64,000 nucleotides of DNA from Flavobacteriales bacterium. Lineage in GTDB: Bacteria > Bacteroidota > Bacteroidia > Flavobacteriales_C > GCA-002722245. The notes under the pieces were generated by a model. It made no database searches. It saw only the letters and a list, made by a program, of their open reading frames with translations, and was not told where the DNA came from. The DNA lies in contig JAHEZL010000003.1 of the NCBI GenBank assembly GCA_023251095.1, positions 124,001 to 188,000 of the forward strand. The letters are read 5' to 3'. This document shows positions 35,277 through 41,818 of the stretch, in pieces. Position 1 is the first letter of the stretch. Each line of letters opens with the position of its first letter. The position numbers and the translations under genes are program-made.

Positions 35277-36455
35277 CTAGCAATTCTCAATCACCATTGC
35301 CGAAGCACCGCCGCCGCCATTACAAATCGCTGCAGCACCTATTTTTCCGTTGTTTTGTTTTAATACATTGATTAATGTAACAATGATTCTCGCACCTGAA
35401 CATCCCAGCGGATGTCCCAATGAAACCGCTCCGCCGTTGACATTTACTTTAGCGGCATCCAAGCCCATTTTTTGAATATTCACCAAACCTACTACAGAGA
35501 AGGCTTCATTCAATTCAAAATAATCCACATTTTTTATGTTCATTTTTACTTTGTCCAAAGCTTTAGGAAGGGCCAGTGATGGCGCAGTGGTGAAACATTC
35601 GGGAGCATGAGCTGCATCGGCAAAACTTACAATTTTAGCGAGGGGTTTAATTCCCAATTCATCTGCTTTTTCTTTGCTCATTAAAACCAGTGCTGCGGCG
35701 CCGTCATTCAACGTGGAAGCATTGGCGGCTGTGACTGTTCCGTCTTTTTCAAATACTGGTTTGAGGGTTGGAATCTTATCAATTTTAACATTGGTGTATT
35801 CTTCGTCTTCTTTGATGAAAGTGGAATCTCCTTTTTTAGAAGGGATTTCAACGGGTACTATTTCATCGTTGAATTTTCCTTCTTTCCATGCTTTGGCTGA
35901 ACGTGCGTAGGATTCAATAGCGAAAGCATCTTGTGCTTCTCTTGTGATATTACATTCCTTGGCGCACATATCCGCTGCGTTGCCCATGTGGTATTGTTTG
36001 TACACATCGGTGAGTCCATCTTTTACCAATCCGTCAATCATTTTTGCATCGCCGAGTTTAGCGCCAAAACGCGCTTTATCAAGGTAATACGGCACTGCCG
36101 ACATGTTTTCCATTCCGCCTGCAACTACAATATCGTTATCACCTAACATAATAGATTGAGCCGCCAACATAATGGCTTTCATTCCCGATGCACACACTTT
36201 ATTTACTGTGGTAGATGGAGTAGCATTGCTTAATCCCGCAAAGATCGCGGCTTGTCGCGCAGGTGCTTGTCCGAGGTTGCCCTGCAAAACATTTCCCATA
36301 TACACTTCCTGAACCAGTTTGGGATCCAATCCGATTTTATCTATTGCACCTTTGATGGCTGTTGCGCCTAATTTCGTTGCTGATATATTGGACAATGCGC
36401 CCCCGAAACTTCCCAGTGGGGTTCTTACGGCTGAAACGATGTATACTTCTCTCAT
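35277..36455 (-). CDS. Acetyl-CoA C-acyltransferase (thiolase)
   Basis: This is a 392-residue thiolase that joins or splits acetoacetyl-CoA or longer 3-ketoacyl-CoA. The nucleophile Cys is in VNKVCASGMKA near residue 88, the catalytic His in NGGAVSLGHPLGCSGARI near 345, and the second Cys in AAICNGGGGASAM near 377. The length and the start VYIVSAVRTPLGSFGGAL are typical of the biosynthetic-type acetyl-CoA acetyltransferases. The gene stands alone and is divergent from the Coq4-motif gene. The preferred chain length is not evident. Confidence 0.93.
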   Translation of the reverse strand: MREVYIVSAVRTPLGSFGGALSNISATKLGATAIKGAIDKIGLDPKLVQEVYMGNVLQGNLGQAPARQAAIFAGLSNATPSTTVNKVCASGMKAIMLAAQSIMLGDNDIVVAGGMENMSAVPYYLDKARFGAKLGDAKMIDGLVKDGLTDVYKQYHMGNAADMCAKECNITREAQDAFAIESYARSAKAWKEGKFNDEIVPVEIPSKKGDSTFIKEDEEYTNVKIDKIPTLKPVFEKDGTVTAANASTLNDGAAALVLMSKEKADELGIKPLAKIVSFADAAHAPECFTTAPSLALPKALDKVKMNIKNVDYFELNEAFSVVGLVNIQKMGLDAAKVNVNGGAVSLGHPLGCSGARIIVTLINVLKQNNGKIGAAAICNGGGGASAMVIENC

Positions 36456-36497
36456 GGTTGATTAGATTGATTTTCGCGTGATACGGGAAAGAGAAAA

Positions 36498-36525
36498 TTT
36501 GGTTCGGCGATATTTTTTACATTTA
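36498..36525 (+). promoter_or_regulatory. Probable promoter of the Coq4-motif gene
   Basis: TTTG at 36498-36501, a 17-base spacer, then TACATTTA at 36518-36525 (one mismatch to TANNTTTG). It ends two bases before the ATG at 36528, so the ATG at 36546 would be the first one inside the transcript. Confidence 0.4.
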
Positions 36526-36545
36526 CGATGCAATTAGGAAATGTG

Positions 36546-37145
36546 ATGAATAATAAAACACCAAGGGAATTACTGAATCAGTTTTACATTGACAATCATC
36601 TTGGAGCGGATGGTGGAAATGCAAGTTCAAGTGTGAAAATAGAGATGAACAGATATTTCTATTTTTATATTCCCAATTTTGACGCACGACGCAAAGCGGT
36701 GATCAAGCACGACATTCATCATCTATTGACAGGCTATACAACAGAACTTAAAGGTGAAAGTGAAATAAGTGCATGGGAGATTGCTTCAGGGTGCAAAAAA
36801 TATCGAGCTGCTTTTTTTATCAATTTGAGTGGATTTATGATTAGTTTTTGGATCAACTTTCGCGGAGCATTGAAAGCATTTTCCCGCGGCCGAAAAACAA
36901 AAAACCTTTATTACGATGAGTTTTCCACTGAAGAGGCTTTGGATATGACTATTGATGAATTGCGTGTATTGATGCGATTGGATCAATATCCAAAGGAAGT
37001 AAAGCCTTCTTTTACGGATGTGTTGTTGTTTTTGGCTTTCACATTATTTGGCGGATTGTATTCTCTTCTGTTAATGGTACTTTTGCCTTTTATTATTTTG
37101 TATTCAATAACCATAACTCTAGGTCAAAGAAAACAGAAGGTGTAG
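36546..37145 (+). CDS. Membrane protein with a Coq4-type HDxxHx11E motif
   Basis: This is 199 residues from the ATG at 36546 (six more from 36528). The promoter position favours the later start. Residues His55-Asp56-x-x-His59, 11 residues, then Glu71 (in KHDIHHLLTGYTTELKGESE) exactly fit the metal-binding HDxxHx11E motif of Coq4, a ubiquinone-pathway protein. Overall similarity beyond this region is low by eye. There is one hydrophobic stretch near residues 88-102 and a strong one or two near 165-195, so it is membrane-attached. Bacteroidota normally use menaquinone, so a ubiquinone role is doubtful. It is followed after 14 bases by another small membrane protein. Confidence 0.6.
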   Translation: MNNKTPRELLNQFYIDNHLGADGGNASSSVKIEMNRYFYFYIPNFDARRKAVIKHDIHHLLTGYTTELKGESEISAWEIASGCKKYRAAFFINLSGFMISFWINFRGALKAFSRGRKTKNLYYDEFSTEEALDMTIDELRVLMRLDQYPKEVKPSFTDVLLFLAFTLFGGLYSLLLMVLLPFIILYSITITLGQRKQKV

Positions 37146-37159
37146 TATTAATTTGTAAA

Positions 37160-37648
37160 ATGGAAAAACAAATTTTATTTACGGAAAGTCAGGGGTTTAA
37201 GCAATGGTGGTTGCTTGCACCATTGATAGTGATTAACGGAGTTTTTGTTTTTGCAATAATTAGTGAACCGGATAAATTAATTGAAATAGTTTTTCCTTTT
37301 GCACTCGTGTTATTGATTACAATTGGCTTAGCAATTTCTCGTTTAAATACTCAAATAAAAGAGGATGGAATTTATGTTCGTTTTTTCCCATTTCATAGGT
37401 CTGTCAAGCATTTTACCTGGGATAAATTTAAAACCTTAAGTGTTCAGCAATATAGCCCTTTGGTGGATTATGGCGGTTGGGGTTTAAGAATAGCGGCATT
37501 TACAGGAAAAGGAAAAGCATATACTGTGTCGGGTGATCGCGGATTGCAAATCGTGTTCACTGACGATAAAAAACTAATGATAGGAACTCAAAAGGTGGAA
37601 GAGATGAAGGATGTTTTGAAGAAGTTAGGAAGATTATCGGAACAGTAG
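37160..37648 (+). CDS. Small membrane protein with a PH-like C-terminal domain
   Basis: This 162-residue protein has two membrane helices (about 15-34 and 41-60) and a soluble beta-rich part. The latter includes GIYVRFFPFHRSVKHFTWDKF, YGGWGLRI and AYTVSGDRGLQIVFTDDKKLMIGTQK. The pattern resembles bacterial PH-like membrane proteins; DUF6141 comes to mind but was not checked. It probably forms a pair with the Coq4-motif protein 14 bases upstream. No enzymatic motif is visible. Confidence 0.65.
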   Translation: MEKQILFTESQGFKQWWLLAPLIVINGVFVFAIISEPDKLIEIVFPFALVLLITIGLAISRLNTQIKEDGIYVRFFPFHRSVKHFTWDKFKTLSVQQYSPLVDYGGWGLRIAAFTGKGKAYTVSGDRGLQIVFTDDKKLMIGTQKVEEMKDVLKKLGRLSEQ

Positions 37649-37670
37649 TGTCAGATTTTCAATCTGACAC
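37648..37670. repeat. Short perfect hairpin between convergent genes
   Basis: The 10-bp arms GTGTCAGATT and AATCTGACAC (37648-37657 and 37661-37670) have a TTC loop. The hairpin begins at the last base of the upstream stop codon and precedes the rsmD 3' end. No T-tract follows on either strand, so it may stabilise transcripts or be a repeat unit. Confidence 0.55.
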
Positions 37671-37704
37671 AAAAATTAAAGCGAGGTTCAATCGCATTTG
37701 TAAA

Positions 37705-38247
37705 TTAGGATTGTACCACCTCAAACATACTAAAATTCACATGCCCATAATTCCTATGCCACGCAAAATGTTCTTCTCCTGAAAAGCTTATTTCTTTTGG
37801 ATGCTCTACGACCAGCCATCCGCCTTCCTTTAAAATTCCGGCATTAAAAATCAAAGCAGGAATGGTTTTTAAATGAGGTAATTCATAAGGTGGATCTGCA
37901 AAAATAATATCGAATTTTTTGCCTTTGTTTTGTTCCACCCATTTGAAAACATCGGCTTTCATGATGCGCGGAGAGATGCCTAAGACTTCAGAAGTTGTTT
38001 TGATGAAGTCGCAGCATTTAAAGTTTTGTTCAACGCAGGTAATGTCGCTAACACCGCGCGATGCAAATTCAAAAGTGATGTTTCCCGTGCCCGTAAATAA
38101 ATCCAGAACCGCTAAATTTTCAAAGTCGAAATTGTTGTTGAATACATTGAAGATGGCTTCTTTGGCCTGATCGGTAGTGGGACGCGTTGGTAAATTATTG
38201 GGTGGTGAAAATCTTCTTCCTTTAAATTGTCCGCTGACTATACGCAT
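37705..38247 (-). CDS. rsmD: 16S rRNA (guanine966-N2)-methyltransferase
   Basis: RsmD methylates G966 in the 30S P-site region. The 180-residue protein begins MRIVSGQFKGRRF and has PTTDQAKEAIFNVF. Its SAM loop is VLDLFTGTGNITFEFASRG, and the catalytic N6/N2 motif is FADPPYELP. Length and order are standard. It overlaps the end of the DUF3822 gene by 10 bases, an arrangement I recall from many Bacteroidota. Confidence 0.93.
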   Translation of the reverse strand: MRIVSGQFKGRRFSPPNNLPTRPTTDQAKEAIFNVFNNNFDFENLAVLDLFTGTGNITFEFASRGVSDITCVEQNFKCCDFIKTTSEVLGISPRIMKADVFKWVEQNKGKKFDIIFADPPYELPHLKTIPALIFNAGILKEGGWLVVEHPKEISFSGEEHFAWHRNYGHVNFSMFEVVQS

Positions 38248-39113
38248 AGGTACTGACTGAAATGTGAGAAGTAAAAATAAGGATTTATGCTGTTGAGTTC
38301 ATAACCCAATTTGTACGGACTCGTTTTCAGGATCCATGAACTTTTTTTGAAATATTTTAAAAGAATTTCGTGGATGGCCGAATTTTTTTCTACTTCACCG
38401 GTAAGGTAAACCGGCGTGTTGGCGGCGCTGATCTTCATTTGCTCCAGCGTATAAAAGGTGTAGTATAAAAAGTCTTCAGTGGTTTCAACAGGATGCGTGG
38501 TGAAGAGTTTTAATTGTCCATTTTCAAACACTACGATATCGTAGAAATCAGAATGTATGTTTACAAAAATCAAAGGTTCTTTTTCCGATTTGAATAAGTT
38601 GTGCAGCGACAAATAAGTAGGGACAACGTGGGGTAAATATTCAATGTTTTCGAACTGATTGTCCATTAATTTTTTCAAAGTAGCCGGTACTGCAAACACA
38701 GCATAAGCATTTAAAAAATTAATTTCTTTGCTTACTACCACATCGTTTTCATCAAGGGTGCAGCTGGTAGATAAATAATCGGCAGCTTTATCTTTTTCAA
38801 ATAATGGAGATGGAATCAATACAAATTTGGGACTCACCACCGATAAACTAATCTTTTGGAATTTACGGTTTAGTTGGAGCGGGGAAGATGTAAAAAGCGT
38901 TTGAAGTTTGTCGTTATCGAATTCGTAATACTCGTTGTTGAGGTTGGTCGTTTGAAAGCCTAAAATTTCATTTTCACGGGCATCAAACAAATGCGTTTTG
39001 ATTAAAGCGTTTTCCACTTCAATGTGCAATTGCAATTCCTCCGACGGGATTTGAAGCATGCGCTTGTCGATGATTTGCAGCTCCTTCACTTTATTGATAA
39101 CTTCGGCTTCCAT
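38238..39113 (-). CDS. DUF3822 family protein
   Basis: This is a 291-residue cytoplasmic protein of a family largely restricted to Bacteroidota and commonly placed beside rsmD. Its order of strands, with PLIFVNIHSDFYDIVVFENGQLKLFTTHPV near residue 185 and PVYLTGEVEKNSAIHEILLKYF near 240, recalls the actin-like (PilM-type) ATPase fold. The family has, as far as I know, no demonstrated function. It is divergent from the RecD-like helicase gene, with 79 bases between them. Confidence 0.85.
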   Translation of the reverse strand: MEAEVINKVKELQIIDKRMLQIPSEELQLHIEVENALIKTHLFDARENEILGFQTTNLNNEYYEFDNDKLQTLFTSSPLQLNRKFQKISLSVVSPKFVLIPSPLFEKDKAADYLSTSCTLDENDVVVSKEINFLNAYAVFAVPATLKKLMDNQFENIEYLPHVVPTYLSLHNLFKSEKEPLIFVNIHSDFYDIVVFENGQLKLFTTHPVETTEDFLYYTFYTLEQMKISAANTPVYLTGEVEKNSAIHEILLKYFKKSSWILKTSPYKLGYELNSINPYFYFSHFSQYLCV

Positions 39114-39192
39114 GTTTGCGCTAATTTACGACTTAATTTGTTTCGTAAAACTAAGCGACACAAGTTAATTTAATGTTAATCGTCTTTTAATT

Positions 39193-40620
39193 TTGAAGGA
39201 TAAAATCATATACAACTTAGGACATCAGCCTACTTCCGGTCAAGCTGAGCTGATGGATCTGTTGATTGAGTTTTTATCGGGAACGATGCATCGGCCTACG
39301 TTTATCCTTCGCGGATACGCCGGTACTGGGAAAACATCACTGATCAGTGCTTTCATCAAAACCATTCAGGAATATAAAATTTCATCGGTGTTGTTAGCGC
39401 CAACTGGAAGGGCTGCCAAGGTTTTGAGCGGCTATTCGGAGCGACCGGCTTATACTGTTCACAAAAAGATTTATTTCAATGAAACGAAGGATGGCGTAAG
39501 CAGATTTACCTTGCAGAAAAACATTCATAAAAACACTGTGTTTTTTGTTGATGAGGCTTCTATGATAGCCAATTCAGGTGGATTAGGTGGTTCCTTTGTA
39601 AGCAGAGGAGGAAGCTTGCTGGAAGATTTGGTGTGTTATGTTTTTGATGGAGAAAATTGTCGTTTGATATTTATTGGTGACACCGCACAGCTCCCGCCGG
39701 TAGGGATGGAGGTGAGTGTGGCGCTGGATAAAAACTATCTGGAAAAATACATCGGCTTAAGTGTTTTCGATTATGAATTGACGGAAGTGGTGCGACAATC
39801 TGCACAATCGGGAATACTCTACAATGCCACTAAAATCAGGGATCAGCTGAAAGAAAAGTTGCCGGGTTATCCCGCTATTGAATTGAATGATTTCCCTGAC
39901 ATTGCTTCTATCAACAGCTCTGAAGTAGAAGAAATTTTATCGGATGCTTACGGAAAAGTAGGGGTGGAGAAGGCGATAGTGATTTGTCGCTCTAACAAAA
40001 TGGCTAATCAGTTCAATCAGCAAATCCGGTACCGCATCCGCTGGCAGGAAGATGAAATTGCTTCGGGCGATTATTTGATGGTGGTGAAGAACAATTATTT
40101 CTGGCTGGGAGATGAAAGCAAAGCGGGCTTTATCGCCAATGGCGATATGGTTTATGTGGAGCGCGTGATGAAGTTTGAAGAGAAATACGGTTTTCGTTTT
40201 GTGAACCTTCAAATCCGTTTGGTGGATTATCCGGGAGAGCCTGAGCTAGAAGTGAAAATAATGCTGGATACACTCATGACTGATGCACCGGCGCTGACCA
40301 AAGAACAGTCGAAACTCTTTTCGGAAAACGTCCACGGAGATTATCTTTTAAAGGGATCTTACAAAACAAAAATCAAGGAAGAATTGAAAAAAGATCCTTA
40401 CTACAACGCCTTGCAAGTGAAATTCGGATATGCCGTTACTTGTCACAAATCCCAAGGCGGACAATGGGATTACGCTTTTGTGGTACAAGGATATTTAACC
40501 GATGAAATGGTGAATGTGGAATATTTAAGATGGTTGTATACTGCCATTACCAGAGCTTCCAAGAAATTATATTTTGTGAATTTCAGCGAGAAATTCTTTG
40601 AGAATGTTTTGGAGGATTGA
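39193..40620 (+). CDS. RecD-like superfamily 1B DNA helicase
   Basis: This is a 475-residue ATP-dependent 5'-3' helicase of the short RecD2/Dda-like type common in Bacteroidota. Walker A is RGYAGTGKTSL near residue 44, Walker B VFFVDEASMI, motif III FIGDTAQLPPVG near 160, and motif V/VI VTCHKSQGGQWDYAFV and YTAITRASKKLYF near the end. The start is a TTG at 39193; no ATG or GTG lies upstream in frame, and the next Met (residue 21) would cut into the domain. It probably acts in repair or recombination. A 50-bp inverted repeat lies after it. Confidence 0.88.
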   Translation: MKDKIIYNLGHQPTSGQAELMDLLIEFLSGTMHRPTFILRGYAGTGKTSLISAFIKTIQEYKISSVLLAPTGRAAKVLSGYSERPAYTVHKKIYFNETKDGVSRFTLQKNIHKNTVFFVDEASMIANSGGLGGSFVSRGGSLLEDLVCYVFDGENCRLIFIGDTAQLPPVGMEVSVALDKNYLEKYIGLSVFDYELTEVVRQSAQSGILYNATKIRDQLKEKLPGYPAIELNDFPDIASINSSEVEEILSDAYGKVGVEKAIVICRSNKMANQFNQQIRYRIRWQEDEIASGDYLMVVKNNYFWLGDESKAGFIANGDMVYVERVMKFEEKYGFRFVNLQIRLVDYPGEPELEVKIMLDTLMTDAPALTKEQSKLFSENVHGDYLLKGSYKTKIKEELKKDPYYNALQVKFGYAVTCHKSQGGQWDYAFVVQGYLTDEMVNVEYLRWLYTAITRASKKLYFVNFSEKFFENVLED

Positions 40621-40655
40621 TTCATCTAACGCGTCATTCCCCCACAACGTCATCA

Positions 40656-40792
40656 CCCAGTACGTCATTGCGAAATTTTTGTACTCAAAAATGAAGCAAA
40701 CTCATTATACTCATTCCTTGTTTTTTTAATTACTTAGCCAATATGAGGTTGCTTCATTTTTGAGTACAAAAATTTCGCAATGACGTACTGGG
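40656..40792. repeat. Long inverted repeat, copy 2 (between convergent genes)
   Basis: The arms at 40656-40705 and 40743-40792 match at 49 of 50 positions and enclose a 37-base loop. Forty-four or more arm bases are the same as in the copy at 31238-31370. The single arm mismatch is at the same place, but with the two variants (GCAACCTCAT and GCAAACTCAT) on swapped arms. This means that copy 2 lies in the opposite orientation. Extra CGTCAT motifs precede it at about 40632 and 40648. Confidence 0.9.
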
Positions 40793-40816
40793 GGTATGAT
40801 GCACTTTGGGGATGAA

Positions 40817-41818
40817 TTATGGTTGAGACAATATCGCTTTCAAAATCAACTCCGCATCTTTCTCATCATTCGTGTTGGAAAGAATAACTATCGTCCTTGC
40901 TTTATTGTATGAAATGAGTGAATTGTATCCCGGTTCATGTCCGGTATAGGTGACAGGAGCTTTGGTAATGCCGTCCAAATATTTCGCTAAACTTTCAGCA
41001 TTGGCATAAATATGATGGTGGCCCATAGTTCCATCGGAATATTTAAATCCGAAATCTTGGAGCGATTCCTCGACAGACATTTGCGCAAGATCAGTTTTCC
41101 TGTGTCCTGAAGCCCTCAATGACATTGGTGTGTATTGAAGATCACTGTTCGCTACAATTTTTGAATTCGGGTATTTTGCTGCTGTCATTTCATTGATGGT
41201 TGTTTCGTAGGGTTTGAAATACATCAGTTCTATGAGGTAAGCCAGAACAATATCATTGGTGTTGCATTGCACTGATTTCTCTCCGGGATTGAATTCTAAA
41301 GCAGGTTTAAATTTTATAAGGATATTAACAATATCAGTATTGGTGATGTTTTTTGCTTTGTCTTTCAGTTTAATGTTTTCATCATCATAAATGTATCTGT
41401 GATACAATTTAAGGTAATTGGAAGGCAGGCCTGACCTTTGGTTGAGTAAATGCTCAATGGTAATGGCTTTGTAAGGAAAGTCAGGAATGTAGTTAGCTAC
41501 AGAAGAATCGGCAGAGATTTTATTGTTTTTAATGAGATCGTAAATGGCTTCTCTGGTGAAGAAGGAACTCAGCTCACCAATTTCCAACAACATGTTTTTA
41601 TTTATTGGAATTTGCAAAGGATAATTCATCCATCCTTTGCTAAAAGAATAAATCAAGGAATCATATTTGATGATAGCCACTTGTCCCGAAAATTGCGGAG
41701 CAGCTTTAATGATCAATGAATCCAGAGTTTGGGCTTGAATAGAAAAAGTGAAAAACAAAAAGGTCACAGCGAAAAAACGCTGTGACCTTTTGATGATGTT
41801 TTTTGAAATTTGTGTCAT
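40817..41818 (-). CDS. Exported serine-hydrolase-fold (beta-lactamase family) protein lacking the catalytic Ser and Lys
   Basis: This 333-residue protein has a signal peptide ending FSIQAQ. The fold of the class C beta-lactamase/serine hydrolase family is recognisable from ITIEHLLNQRSGLPSNY near residue 118 and the C-terminal TYTGHEPGYNSLISY. The SxxK motif is replaced: where relatives read G-S-x-S-K-x-F-T, this protein reads G81-E82-L83-S84-S85-F86-F87-T88. The Tyr of the YxN motif is also missing (VQCNTND). It is therefore probably a non-catalytic binding protein. Its start codon directly follows the stop of the OmpA-domain gene upstream, so the two are coupled. A relative with intact motifs is at 45986. 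Confidence 0.75.
   Translation of the reverse strand: MTQISKNIIKRSQRFFAVTFLFFTFSIQAQTLDSLIIKAAPQFSGQVAIIKYDSLIYSFSKGWMNYPLQIPINKNMLLEIGELSSFFTREAIYDLIKNNKISADSSVANYIPDFPYKAITIEHLLNQRSGLPSNYLKLYHRYIYDDENIKLKDKAKNITNTDIVNILIKFKPALEFNPGEKSVQCNTNDIVLAYLIELMYFKPYETTINEMTAAKYPNSKIVANSDLQYTPMSLRASGHRKTDLAQMSVEESLQDFGFKYSDGTMGHHHIYANAESLAKYLDGITKAPVTYTGHEPGYNSLISYNKARTIVILSNTNDEKDAELILKAILSQP

Noticed and set aside
35099-35290. 63-residue minus-strand frame upstream of the prohibitin-like gene
   Set aside because: It spans repeat-like and GC-rich DNA, overlaps the thiolase end and has no recognisable protein pattern.
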